Positions 40,839-57,588 are shown, counted from the stretch's first letter. The stretch: 64,000 bases of DNA from Tetradesmus obliquus (GCA_030272155.1 CP126196.1:1550001-1614000), one strand, 5' to 3'. The notes: generated by a model from the sequence alone, not told the origin. Numbers and translations are program-made.

Positions 40839-42599
40839 ACGCTGACTGGAGGTTGCAACAAGGGAGCTGACTGGCGGTGCAGTGCCCCTGTTTGCTTGTA
40901 GTGCCGATGCTGCTGCAACTGCTGCTGTTGGCAGCAGCGTGTGAATGCAGTGGTTGGTGGCATATGTGTAGCAACGCGGTTTGTGTGGCAACGCGTCTGC
41001 AATGGCATACATTGCTGTTGGCAGCACAATGTGTCTTTCCTGCAAGGCATTGGCAGGCAGAGGCACGCTATGCTGCTGAGTTATGAGCAGTTGCTGCCAT
41101 TCTGCCGGCAGAGCACTCTGTGTCTGTCTGTGCTGCGCGCATGCATTGTGCTGCTAGTGTGGCAGCTTGCGTTTGGAGTGTTGTACAGCAGCTTTTAGTG
41201 TGACAAGGGAGCTGATCCACAGCTTTCCATGTAGCCGTTGGCGCTTGGCTGCAGCAAGCTGTGAGTGAGCCAAGGCACTGTTGCAGGGTTTGCAGCAGCA
41301 GCCATCGCGCGCGTGTTTTGCTCATCCATACCATAGCCGTGTGACCGTCTTATGACATAACCTGTGCTAGCACCGCAGCCTTGAGTGTGATGCTGCACAC
41401 AGCATAACGGCGGCATGTGTTTACGCCGCTTCTGCAGTTGCTGCAGTGCCCTGTGGCCTGTGTAGCTTGTTGGGTGTGTGTTTGTGATAGCATTGTGTCT
41501 GCTGCACTGCTACGCACTGGTTGAAGGGAGGGAGCGGTAACATATCTCTGTGTTTGTTGTTAACATCCTTGGTGATCTGGCGGTGGGAATTGTTCACAGT
41601 GAGATTGCAGTTGAGCAGCAAGTGCATGCATCCCACAACACAGCAGCAGCTCCGTTGCCACTTCGAGTTTGAAGTTCCTGTGTCAGTATCACACAAGAAA
41701 TACAGGTAGGAGCAGAGACCTACACAGTATGCGTCACATGCGCACACACAGCAGGGGCAACAACAGCAACAATGTCAATGCAGGCCCTGCAGGTCACTTG
41801 CACAGTGTGCAAAATCAACATGCATCTGCAGTGCTTTGCCACAATATCAACAGTTACACGCTGCTCAACTCCGGTTGTTAGAGACGCACTCAGCAACAAA
41901 ATTGCAAGGCAGCAGCCGCTGCTGAGAAGCTTTTTGTGTTGCAGCAGATGTACATACTTATCAAAGCTCCGGCAGGCGTCCGTGTGACATGATATTGCAC
42001 AAACGGGTGGAAGAGGATGCACAGGGTGCAACAATCAACAGCGTGTTATGAACCACTACCCAATATTGATGCAGCTCCTGTGCGCAACCAGTAATAAATA
42101 TGCTGTAAGCCGCCGCATGTGCTGCTGTGGCGGCCTTTACAACCTGAGGGGTTCATAGTTTTCGGCGGACAACCTTGTCCGGGGCTAAACGTGACGCTGC
42201 GCAGAGTGCCTGAAACCCCCCAAAGACATTTAAATGATTCCCACATGACCGTGTTTGGCTTTGCTCAGGCACCGCAATGATCCACGAGAAGTGTGAGATG
42301 GACCACTGAAACCTTGCGGGGCTTTCGAAGCGGAAGAGAGTCATGAACACAGCGGAAGCGCTAGATGAACTAGTGGTTACCCGTGGCTACGCCACTCGCA
42401 GGAAAAAGGCACAGGCTGTTGCGTGCAAGCATCGGTCCATCTGCAGCCAAAGCACTGACAGGTGCTTGTTACAACCCTCAGCACTTGTGCTGACTTCCGG
42501 CACACCAAACAACTTGCAGCAGCAGCCAGACAGCATATTATACATGCGAGGCACAAAATGAGTTCGTCAAGCACAGTGTTCCAGTGCCGAGTGTGAAGC
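40839..42599. other. HU 3' UTR and intergenic region
   Basis: No gene is supported. The region from about 42050 lies directly downstream of the Helitron helicase frame (minus strand) and may contain the element's 3' end, but no certain hairpin-CTRR end was identified. Confidence 0.4.
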
Positions 42600-43430
42600 T
42601 CAAACCCCAATGCCCTGGAACACCTCACGATACACAACATTCTTAGTGTACACACCAGCTGCAATAGCCGCAGTAGCTGCACGGAAGCCCCCAACCACCA
42701 ACACCTTGAGAGCACTCCAGATGCCAACCCGCGAGAAGGCAACATACAACTGACCATGCGAGAACACAGGGCGAGGCAGGTACACACCTGCTGCCTTGAG
42801 GGTCTGCCCCTGTGCCTTGTTGATTGTCATAGCATATGCAACGCGCACTGGAAACCGGCGCCTGCATATATCGAAAGGCATAGCCTGTGCATCAGAGGGC
42901 TGCAGGTTCAGGCGTGGCAACCACACCACTCGGCCCTTTGCAGGGCCAGTGGCCACCTTTGCCTGGATGAAGTTGTCCATGAGTTTCGTGACCACCATGC
43001 GTGTGCCATTCGCCAATCCTGCAGACATGTTGCGCAGCAGAATGATAGGGCACCCAACGTGCAAGTGCAGCTTGTGTGGTGGCAAGCCAGACATGCGCAG
43101 AGTGTTTAAAAACTCTGGTGGATACAGGTGACCTTGTTGCTCACCGCGCACCACTGAGTCAGCACTGCTGTACACACGGCTCTCAACCTGGACACCATCA
43201 GGCCGGGGTGCACACATGTTGCTGCTGTAGGCGCCGGCTGCCACGCTGTGCATCTGCGTTCTGCTGCCGGTTTTGCCGCTGTTGTTGATCACGCTGCACA
43301 CGACACACAAATTCTGCACCCAATTGCGGCGACGGGCGGGGTTTGCCGCAGGAGCTGCGCCACTGGCACCAACAGCTGCCGCAACGGCAGCAGCAGCACC
43401 GAGTAACATTGCCTGCAGCAGCACCTGCAA
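42600..43430 (-). mobile_element. Helitron helicase C-terminal fragment
   Basis: An open frame of 276 codons ends at 42600. From about 43215 on it matches the C-terminal half of the Pif1-like helicase of Helitron Rep/Hel proteins: YPPEFLNTLRMSGLPPHKLH, VGCPIILLRN, LANGTRMVV, then FPVRVAYAMTINKAQGQTLK and FSHGQLYVAFSRV (helicase motifs V and VI). Rep domain and helicase motifs I-III are absent upstream, so this is a 5'-truncated rolling-circle transposon remnant. The first ~70 codons are Ala-rich and unrelated. Whether it is expressed is unknown. Confidence 0.85.
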
Positions 43431-43641
43431 AGCAGCATAGCAAACACAGTGCAGGACCTTTAGCTTGACTGCCCAATTGCCACAGGGATGCTAGGGCTGG
43501 CACACAGCTGCTTGGCGGCAGTCTGCAGCACTCTGCATTGCCATGCTGCCTGCTGCGCAGGCCACTGCAGCCTTATGCAATGCGCCAAAGCCCACTGCAC
43601 TGGCCCACATTAGCCTACTGCAGTGCCAGATGCCGGCTCAC

Positions 43642-44239
43642 CTGTGCCGGGCAGGTCTGAGGTGGCGTTGCCTTGAAACCGCTGCTCCAGTTGCTGCACA
43701 AACTGGTGCCGCAGGCGTTCTTGCTGTGATGCTGTCTCTGCGCGTGCCACAGTCTGCTGCTGAGGCAGCAGCTGAGGCTGTGGCTGCACAGGCGGCTGCT
43801 GAGGCGGCAGCTGCGGCTGCATGGGTGGCTGTGCTGGCAGCAGATACTGCACGGAGTACTGCAGCGGTACGTCAAACTCATGTTCCAACTGAGCAAGCAC
43901 CTGCTGTAGGCGCTGCTGAGATGTCACCCGCAGCACGCGAGCTGGAAGAAGGACTGGCCGGTGCGGGTGCCCCTGCTCAGGCACTGTCACCTCTGCCAAG
44001 AACTGCGCTGATGCAGTGGTAACTTGGGGCTGGGCTGCTGCACCCGCCTGCTGGGCTGCTGGACGCGCTTGCTGGGCTGCTGCTGCGACAGCAGCACGGG
44101 CTGCTGCCTGCTCCTGCAAGCGCCGCTGCATAACCTGCAGCGCATTCTGGTAGGCGGACTGCACAGGCTGCGGTGCAGAGAGCATGCTGGCAAGGAACTG
44201 TTGCTGCCGCTGCTGAACATTGGGTGGCAGCTGGCCCAC
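43642..44239 (-). CDS. Gln/Pro-rich candidate exon, unrecognised
   Basis: Open minus-strand frame beginning MGQLPPNVQQRQQQFLASML, Ala/Gln-rich, with two Pro-Gln stretches, ending at a good donor (ACAG|GTGAGC, phase 1). It does not join in phase to the Helitron frame downstream. It could be an exon of a host gene interrupted by the element, or non-coding. Confidence 0.3.
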
Positions 44240-44259
44240 TGGCTCTGTGGCAGCACCTG

Positions 44260-44291
<32 letters not shown>

Positions 44292-44337
44292 CAACGTCAT
44301 ACAGGCTTCTGACTGACTGACTGACTGACTGACTGAC
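44260..44337 (+). repeat. (GCAG)n followed by (CTGA)n
   Basis: About eight GCAG units at 44260-44293 and about seven CTGA units at 44310-44336, just upstream of the first HNH gene. Confidence 0.9.
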
Positions 44338-45619
44338 GGACCGTATTTCTTTCTAGTAATGGATGTATTCACGCCTCCGCGAAGTTTTTGTAGAAAAGTC
44401 ATTGGGAAACACTCAGTGCTGTGCTTGCGCATCCGCAGCTTCAGTCCAAGGAGTTCAGGAGGTGCGACGAGGCTTCTACCATTGCTCCTTAATTCCACGG
44501 AGTATCAACACAATAACACGTTCCAACATCCATTCATGGATGTTAATGCGCCGTGCTTCGGCCATACAGCAGGAGCCGAGTTGGCAGGGGCGTCCGCCAT
44601 GCAGCAGGAGCTGGAAAGCATTCAAGCTGAGCTGGCAGGCCATAAGGTTCGGTTAGAGGAGGTCAGAGCTGGCATTCACGATGCGAAAGCGTCCAACAAC
44701 CGTGAGGAGTGGCAGCAGCTGCAGGCGCTGGAGCTAGAGTTGCTGGGGGTCATCAGAGAGTTGCAAGCCGAGAAGAACAGGCTGAGCAGCCAGTCTGGTG
44801 AGTCATGAGAATCTCAGGGAGACCCTGTGTACAGCAGCAGGAACCCCAGTTTGGTTGGTGCAGGCAGTGTTGTTGCTGGCAGCTCTGCATGTCGGTACGC
44901 AGTGACACGGAGCCTTGCTGATTATGCTGGGCGCTCTTGAAGCCAATGCACGCTGACCGACAAGGCGTTATCACTGTTCAAAATCAGTCGGATGACTGGG
45001 AAGCTGTAGCATTAGACAAGCTTTCAAAGGCGCCACTGAAACTAGCTGCAGATGCGCTGACTCAATCAGGGTGTCCATCAGGCTGTCATTATGCGCAGCG
45101 TGCAGCGTGGGTGAAAATGTCTATTGTTTGCCACCAGAACCATAGGATTTGGCAACAGCTCAGCAGGTGGTTGGATCTTGGAGATGCAAGCAATCCTGGG
45201 GTTGCACACCTTGCTCACAACAGGCATGCTTGCCAGTGCAAGAGGATTGCTGCTGCATTTGAAGCAGCTGTGAAACCAAGCAGAAGCAGTCTTAGCCATT
45301 ACAAGTGCTGCATGCATCACCACATGCAACATGCCAGCCACGGTTGCTCAACTTTGGTGCTCACTCAAGGGTGTGCAGCAGCACCCTGCATGGCCCCTGG
45401 TGGACAAGCCGGTGTTGCTATGTTTTTCCTATGGTGCTTTAGCAAGTGCTTCGCTGCATGCATGCAACCCCTTCAATGCACACGGCGCCTGCTTGTGTCC
45501 GTGTTGATGATGCATGCTGCGGTGTAGAATGTATGCCCCCTTCGCGCTTTGCTTCCCCACCCCACCCTTTCTTGACTGAGATTGCACATCTTGTGTTGTT
45601 GTCCACCTCTGCAACACAT

Positions 45620-47380
45620 CTCCTGCCCACGTGTCCTTGCATGTGCTGTTCATGGCTCCCACCTGGCTTCTTCTCTCGTCCCGCAGCAGCAGCAGCAGCA
45701 GCAGCAGGAGGTGAGTCATGCATGTACTTGCAAGGCTGCCAAACCAGTGTTGCTTGCAGTTGCTTGTACAGCAGCTGCTAAAGCCCGTGCCCCAGCAGTC
45801 CTGTTTATTAAGAGCACTACATGCAGCACCACCTGGCGCATGGTAGCTACCCTCATGCTATCTGTAACCGATTAGAATCAGCGAGGTAACTGCATTTCAG
45901 ATCCATGTGAAGGCTTTTGCTGCAGCCAGCTATGTTGCAACAACATAAAACCACAACACTCTGCACTCCCAATCATAACATGCACCAGTGCCACACTCTC
46001 TCTGCACAGGTCAATCTTTGTGTGCACTCTGCGCTGTCAAAAGACAACACAAGAGTGCCACATTACCATCCTGCACTCCTGAATGCTGCATGCATCATGC
46101 TCATTGCATACGCCACTGATGTTGACCTGTGCTACCCTGCTCTGCCCTGCCTTGCTCCTGTGCATGCGCCATCAACTGCCATTCCTTGGCGGCCCCTGCT
46201 TCACCACAACAGCTCCAGGTGAGCGTTGGTGGTATGTCAGCATGCAGCGGCTGCCTGTGATGCTTGCCAGCAGTTGCTGCAAACTCTTCTGCAAGACTAT
46301 TTGCTGGTCTCATGGAAAGGGTTGCTGTAGTATGAAATGCCACAGCAACACGAAGTAGTCTAGGAATCCATTGATTATGCAAGCTGGGTGATTACATGCT
46401 GCGCGTGGCCACCAAGCAGCCCTTTGCTAGGGCGTAATTTACGATGTGCTTGTAAAGCCGTGTCATGAGGCATGCTTGAACACTTGTGAAATACCTGTGA
46501 AACACTTGTGAAATACAATACCAGGCAGCCCTGCAACACCATCCTGCGTGTTCATGTGTGCTGCACGCCCCTGTGCTTTCATGTTGCAAGCTTCTTTGTT
46601 TGACCCTTTGCTCAACATCGCCCTGCCCGTGTGTCCCTTGCATGTGCGCTTCACGGCTCCCACCTGGTTTCTTCTCTCGTCCCCACAGCAGCAGCAGGTG
46701 AGTTGTGCATGTGGCTGCGGTGGTGCTTATGGCAAGGCTGCCAAACCAGCATTGCTTGCCGCTGTGTGCGGAGCAGCCGTGAAACCCCACGCAACAGCAT
46801 GGCTCATTGTCAGGAGTACAACCTGCACCTCATTATGCAGCATGCTAGCTGTCATGCATGTCTGCTAATCTGCCCACCCCCCTGTGCCCTTGCATGTGCC
46901 TTCACGACTCCTGCCTTGGTTTCTTCCCTTGTTCCACAGGAGCAGCAGGTGAGATACTGCCTGGTGCTGGTATCACTTGTTGTCAGTGCAGGGACACCCT
47001 TTTCGGGTACTAAGTCAGCAATGCAGTCGATGGGTCCAGTTTCTGACAGTTTGCAGCAACTGCTGCTGCTTGTGAAGCAAGCCTGCAGCAACCAGTCAGC
47101 AGTACTCCTCAGACATCAGGAGTGCATGCAACAGTCTGCTGCCTAGGTGTCCATGCAGCAAGAACTCCTGCGCAATGTCTTGCCACCATGTGCACATACG
47201 CTTGAGGCCTTGTTCAGAGCAGCAGGCAGCCTGCAGGAGCGACGGTGCACTTTTGTGTGCCGAGTGATATGTGCTTTGTCCTGCAACCTTGTTTGACCGT
47301 TGCTGCACGCCCTGCCCCCTGTACGCTTGCACGTGCCCTTCATACCTGCCTGGGCTTCTGCACCACACCACAGCAACAGG
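45620..47380 (+). repeat. Array of intronic microexon-like cassettes (copy 1)
   Basis: Diverged segments share an intron end of the type CTTGCATGTGC..TTCACGRCTCC..TTCTTC..CCACAG, a tiny CAG-rich block, then GTGAG. Blocks: 45687-45710 (24 nt), 46213-46218 (6), 46689-46697 (9), 46940-46948 (9), 47374-47379 (6). All are multiples of three. Copy 2 has equivalents at 52660-52665, 53134-53142, 53386-53394 and 53820-53825. Confidence 0.6.
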
Positions 47381-48123
47381 TGAGACATTGCATGGGTGGT
47401 TACAGGATGGGCTGCATTGCACTTTCGCACTTGTTGGCATGCCTTTTTCAAACCTTGTTCTGACTGACAACGTGGCCATCAACATCTATGCAGCAGTCCT
47501 TGTGCATGTGCTGAGCAGCCTTGCAGTGTGCACTGCTCTTCACATTTCATATTGATACATACATACATGTGTCTAACACACAATGCTGTGTGCATGGTTG
47601 CAACCCAGTGCACAAGATTGCACTGAACAATGCACAGTCCAGAGAAGTGGTGTGCCTCACTTGCGTTGGGTTTGGTCATTGCCTGTGTGCTGCAGCAGGC
47701 TTGATTGACGACATTGCCAAACTTCTGCGTCCCATCCAGCAGCTGGTGGTGGCAGTCTATGACAATCAGCACCTGCCTACACAGTCTCAGGCCAGCAGCG
47801 CAAATCAGCGGCTGCGACATCAGGTCTTTGCGGCCTACAGCGCCAACAGTGACATTGGGCAGGAAAGCTGGTGTGTTGTCACTGGCCTGTGGTGGCCCTC
47901 GCTGGCCAGAGCCGGCTGCCCATATGTACGTGCTGCTCACATCATGGGCCGGGCAACTCCTGCTATTGATTGGGTGAGTTCCTCCTTGTATTGATTCAAG
48001 TATGTATGTAATTGGCCTCTTTTTAAATCCTTGCTGGTATAATTCCTAGTACTACAGAAGCCCATAAGCCACAATGCTCTTGGGTTCCATGCAGCTGGCA
48101 CCTGGCTCTTCTGGTCACTGATG

Positions 48124-48219
<96 letters not shown>
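48124..48219 (+). repeat. (TCAA)24 microsatellite
   Basis: In intron 2 of HNH copy 1. The matching array in copy 2 (54570-54669) has one more unit. Confidence 0.95.
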
Positions 48220-49409
48220 CGTCACACTGTTCTTTTGCACACACTGCGGGATAATAGCGCTGCATGTACCCGGCCAACACCAGTTGCATGCATGCTGACT
48301 GGACACACGTGGACCTGGCCTTACTGAGTGTACCTGTGCCTCCTTATCCTGGCACTGCATGTGTTGCTGTTGTTAAGACTTGTTATTCTCCGTTTATACT
48401 GGGTGGCCCTGACAGAGGGGTCTGGCCCCGTCGGATCCGTTGTCGACGTCATACAGACTCATGCTGTGTCATGACCGTTGCTTGCACCTGCATGCACTCT
48501 CGGTTGCATGCATGTGCGTGCATTGCTATTTACTGTCCTGCGTGCTACATGCTGATATATCCTTCTTTGTGAAACAATCTGTCTCTGAACTGTCACTATG
48601 CCAGGCTGCCATGGATCTGGGACCCTCGCCAGATGTGCTGCCAAACGTGGTGCCCATGATGGCTGGCGTGGAGCGCGCATTTGACAGCTACCGCATGTGT
48701 GCAGTGCCCAGCAGGGATGCTTTAACAGAGGATGTGAGCTTTGAGGTAAGTGGCAGCAGCCACCATTGCGGCTGTGTGGGTGTGTGTTTGTGTGTGTCGC
48801 AATGTCGCAAAGACAAGGGTGTTTGGCGATCAGCATCACCTGCTTCCTACCTACTGGGCTTATGCACGTCATGGGTGGGGTATTGAAGTGTTCACCTGAC
48901 TCGTGACCTTTGTCTGGCCTGTCTGGTGTGACATGTTGAGCACTGTATGATGGCTACATTCACTCACCTCAGGTGTTGCATGCAGTTGTGGTCGAGGCTC
49001 AGCTGGTGTGCAAACCTTGCCCGGTGTTGCAACGGGTTTGCACTCGTGCAGATCCACATTCTGGACCCAGCGTTGATGACCCAGCCTGTGTATCAGGAGT
49101 TTGCTGGCAGATTCAAGCAGGACCATGAGCAGTGGACCCACCCGTCCTCGAGGAAGCAGCAGCGGCTGGGGTTGGGCGACCTGCAGGCAACTGAGCTGAC
49201 CTTTGGCCAACTGCAAGCAGCTGTGTGTGGGTCTTTGATTGCAGGGAGTGTAAATATGTGCCACTGACACATGCATGTCTGTCAGTGTTAGGTTGCGTGT
49301 GTACCCTTGGGTGCCCTTCCTTAGTCCACACCCCAAACAGCGGTCCTTACTTGACGCAGTACTAGTGACAACGACGAAGCGGGCTTGGGTCACCCACCCC
49401 TCTAGCAGC

Positions 49410-49878
49410 AGTGAGCGGAGTCCAGGCAGTGGAGGACTGAGGGCCGTGCCAAGCTTCTGCACAACCACTACAAGGCTGGCACTCCACTGCCAGAGTGGGC
49501 CAAGGTGAGTCATGTTGTTCACTCTTGGCATGTGCATGATGTGCATTCTGCATGCTGGACTCTGCTGTACGCGCACTCAGTCAGCAACACGTTGGGGCCA
49601 GTGAGTCGCCCTTTGCCAGCCTGTATGCTGACTTTGCCACATGCAGTGACATGCGATTGTGGCATGACACATGTGTGAATGCAGTGTGCAGTACAGCTGC
49701 AGACAAGCAACCCCTTCAATCTGTCATGGATGTCTTCCTGCTGCGTTCCTTTGCTGTTGAAGACGCTTGATGACAAGGACTACCCGGACTACTTTGAGCT
49801 GCAGACTGCCGTGAAGAAAGCTGTCGCATCAGGCGGAGCGTCAGTGGTGCAGACCCCAAGCAACCCTGTGGTGCAGGT
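49410..49878 (+). pseudogene. Unrecognised exon pair downstream of HNH copy 1, with a stop
   Basis: Equivalent of the exon pair at 56148-56610. Here the codon TGG in the first exon is TGA (49412-49414), which interrupts the frame that stays open in copy 2. The second exon (DYPDYFELQTAVKKAVASGG) is open. Confidence 0.35.
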
Positions 49879-49928
49879 GTGTGTGAGCACAAAAGCCACC
49901 ACTTTCAGGGGCCAGCATACATTGTTGC

Positions 49929-51073
49929 CCAAAGCATGTCAGTGAGGCAGTCTACAGCGTCATGCAGCATCCATCTGGGCATGTGGCATCCACCCCAGCC
50001 GAGAAAGCGGATGCTTTCAAGTGTCACTATGAGCGCATTGGCAGCCACGCAGCATTTGCTTCCTCCAACCCCCAGTTTGATGCTGCACACATGTCCCGGG
50101 TTGCAGCCAATGTGCAACAGTATCTGCATGACTCTGCGAACTCCCCTGCCACCCCGCTGGACCTGCCCATCACTGCCACTGAAGTTTCCGACTGCCTGCA
50201 GAGGCTGCGCAGTGGCAAAGCCGGCAACCCGGCTGAGGAGGGCATTGTCAACGAGCTACTCAAATATGGAGGCAACACAGCCGCAGATATGCTACTACGC
50301 TACTGCAGCCTGATGTGGCAGCTTGAGCAGGTGCACCAGGTGCCAGGCACAATTGTCAACATGCCCAAGAAGGGTGACCTGACAGACCCCACCAACTATC
50401 GTGGTATCACCCTACTTAGCGTGCTTTACAAGTTTTACACCAGCATTCTCAACCAGCGCCTCATCAAGTTTGCAGAAGGCAAGTTGCAGGACGAGAGCAC
50501 AGCACGACAGAGGCGCCAACAGCAGACACAGCAGCAGCAGCAGCAGCAGCGGGCGCAACAGCAGGCACAACAACAGCAGCAGGCACAGCAGCAGCAGCAG
50601 CGGCAGCAGCAGCAGCAGCGGCAGCAGCAGCAGCGGCAGCAGCAGCAGCGTGTACCTGCCAAGCAGGTACTGGATGCATGACATTGGTACACCTCTGAGG
50701 TGCTGAGTCCTTGTCGCATTTGATGTTTGATTGTCCTGCCACTTCTGCTCAAAGAGATACTATGCTTGATGATATCCTGTCTGTTTTGCGAGGTGTACGT
50801 GGTGGCGCTGAAAAATTGCGCAGTGTGCTGTCATTGACTGATGCATCCACCAAGTTGTTGCGCTTTGTTTCTGATGATGTTTGGGGTAGTAGGGGTGTGT
50901 GTCGAGTGATGTCTAGGAGCATTGCTGAGTATCTTGTCCAAGCTTGGGATGTGCGCAATAGTTGCAAACATAATGGAGCAGTGCTCCCTCTTGTTGCCGC
51001 TCCTGAGGGGCGCGGGGCCGATGGCATTGATGCTATGGCTTGATGGGTATGATGATGATGATGATGATGATGC
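49929..51073 (+). mobile_element. Non-LTR retrotransposon (LINE) remnant
   Basis: Inserted where copy 2 has uninterrupted sequence (break after CATTGTTGC). The frame reads AVYSVMQHPSGHVASTPAEK, then reverse-transcriptase finger motifs: LRSGKAGNPAEEGIVNELLK, VPGTIVNMPKKGD, PTNYRGITLLSVLYKFYTSI. From 50518 to 50650 it turns into a CAG/CAA array (poly-Gln) and the palm core is missing. The C-terminal part resumes near 50705 (LSHLMFDCPATSAQRDTMLD) and ends GRGADGIDAMA. A GAT-repeat tail (51044-51072) fits a microsatellite-tailed LINE. It is 5'-truncated and internally deleted, so not autonomous. Confidence 0.8.
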
Positions 51074-52112
51074 TCTCCATGAATCTGCACCCACCCACGC
51101 ACCCAACTTGGCATGCCAATCGTTTTACCCTTCCAATGGGTGAGTCATTGCTGCACATGTTCACCTGCGGTGTGCTGCTGCTGCCGTTAACCTGCTGTGG
51201 TTGATGCTCCACCTGCAGAATACTATGTGTACAGGGACCTGCATTTCTGGTGTGTGCCTGGGCGCAGTAGTGGACTTTGCCAAGGCTGGTGCTGTGACAT
51301 CCTTCCAGTCTTGCAGCCGATCACGCAAAACCAGAGCAGCCAGCCCCCAAAGCAGACACTGGCCAACGCGAGGGACGTGTTGTTATATGGAAATCGCAAG
51401 TTCCTCAGCAAGATAGTGTGCACACCAGGGCAGGTATACTAGCTAGCATAGCTATGCCATTGCAGGTGCTGCATGTAGGCCTTAATGCATGCATGTCCCA
51501 TGTGGGCTGCAAGGGGGAACTTGCAGCTGACGTCTGTAACCTGGTATTTATTTGATGCATCAGCAGAGGTTGGCAAAACAGTTCTGTGGGAGTGCATAGC
51601 TCCAGCAGCTGCAGCTGCTGCTGCTTTTTGGTTTGCATCTGGTTGCATGCATGTCTGTGTATAAAGATTACTTATGTATATGTATACCTACGACAGCCTG
51701 TTTGCACTATGATATTGCAGCTTTGGCGTAGAACCTCGCTTGTTATCTCGTCTGGTTGTAGAATCCAGCTTATCAAAATGGTTCTGTCCGTTCGATGCAC
51801 AAGTAAGGAAAGGAAAAAACCCTCGACAAAAGGGAACCAGACTTGTTTCGCGTCACATCAAGCCTGGCGTTCACGTTCCCCGCAAGGACAGCGCGTTCGG
51901 CTTCTGTAGGACGTATTTGGAGTGTTTGAACGTCCGTGCACGGCTGCTGGCTCTGCAACGAGGTGCGTCGGGTGCTCTTGCTTATCAGGCGCTGTATTCT
52001 TCAACAACATTGCATGCACTGCAATCTTGCGTTCTCATGCCGCATGGCCACATCGCCACGGAGGGGCCAATTGTCCCTTGTGGTGTTGCCCAACGCAGCG
52101 AAACGCATTGAA
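51074..52112. other. Region between LINE tail and HNH copy 2
   Basis: A possible exon at 51219-51431 (open as YYVYRDLHFWCVPGRSS..., between CTGCAG and GTATAC) cannot be assigned. Otherwise nothing recognisable; the last few hundred bases should hold the promoter of HNH copy 2. Confidence 0.3.
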
Positions 52113-56665
<4,553 letters not shown>

Positions 56666-57423
56666 ACATGTGTCGCCGCTTGGGCCGTTTGAGCAGCAAG
56701 TATCACCACAGCTCTGCCTACAAGTTGCTTGACATGTGCACAGTGACTTCAAGTGTTACCATGGTTGCTGGCCAGCAGCAGGCATCCGCTGCAACCAATG
56801 AAAGCACCCTTGCAAATGCTGCCATCGCAGGAGACCACTGAGCGTTCAGACCACCAGGTACTGCTGGAGCTCCTCCTGAAAGGTCGCAGCACCCAGCTGC
56901 AGTTCTGCTCGCACCCCTACTGGTGGCGCAGCAGCCACAGCACGTGCAGCAGCAGCACCCAAACCTAAGGCAGCAGCCAAACCAAGCGCAACAGCAGCTC
57001 GCAAAGCCAAGAGCACGTGCCAGCAGCAGGCAGCAGCAGACAGCGATGATGACTCTGCAGACACCAGTGACTCAACACACCAGGACACAGACTGCACCCT
57101 TGCATCTGACGACACTTATGAGGGGGCGCACGAGGAGCCCAAGCAGTACAGGAACCGCACAGACACATCCAAAGGACAGGCACGCAAGGCGTCACAGGCT
57201 GAGGATGGCCTTGGCAGGGGCATGCGCAGCAGGCAGGCCAACGTGTGAGTCTGTGTCTCTGCCTGACAACCATGAGATGGCCTAGGCTTTACTGTGTTGT
57301 GTGCTGCAACTGGTGCAGGCATCAATACATGCGTATCAGCATTCACTAGGCTTGATGAGTTACTGGTACACATGCATGCTGGGCCGTCTCAGCAAGCAAC
57401 ACTGCACAGTTTTGTCAGTTGTG

Positions 57424-57505
57424 GTTCATCATCATATTACCATTCAAGCCACAGCAGCAACGCCATCGGCCCCGCGCCCCTCAGGAGCGGAAGGAGTTGT
57501 GGTTG
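57424..57505 (-). mobile_element. LINE 3'-end fragment, inverse orientation
   Basis: The reverse complement of the LINE terminus at 50990-51050 (CTGAGGGGCGCGGGGCCGAT) lies at 57465-57495, followed on the minus strand by a short AAT/GAT tail. This is a very short 5'-truncated insertion of the same family. Confidence 0.75.
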
Positions 57506-57532
57506 CATGTTGGCCAATGCTGTATGTGCACA

Positions 57533-57588
57533 CATCATCATCATCATCATCATATGGCTTAATTGGTAATAATAATAATAATAATAAT

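Larger units (their letters stand above)
44359..49267 (+). pseudogene. HNH_2-like nuclease gene, copy 1 (truncated frame)
   Basis: Exons 44359-44797, 47699-47973, 48605-48745 and 49052-49267 join in phase. Exon 1 ends in a coiled coil (MQQELESIQAELAGHKVRLE). Exons 2-4 hold a domain resembling HNH_2 nucleases: SWCVVTGLWWPSL, VRAAHIMGRATP, LPNVVPMMAGVERAFDSY, then IHILDPALM. The AAHI histidine and the Asn are present; the position of the third His in bacterial members (LHRLFD) is VERAFD here. Compared with copy 2, a 287-bp deletion after LTFGQL shifts the frame, and the protein ends AGSVNMCH. The 2.9-kb first intron holds the microexon-like cassettes. Upstream start could also be the ATG at 44536. 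Function unknown; HNH domains cut DNA in many mobile elements. Confidence 0.55.
46541..49928 (+). repeat. Large direct repeat, unit 1
   Basis: Nearly identical to 52986-56665. Differences seen by eye: a handful of substitutions near the left end, one TCAA unit, a 287-bp deletion here, and scattered substitutions toward the right. Left of 46541 the two loci are still related but visibly diverged. Confidence 0.93.

Noticed and set aside
48121..48327. Frame encoding Ser-Ile-Asn-Gln repeats
   Set aside because: It is the (TCAA)n microsatellite inside an intron.
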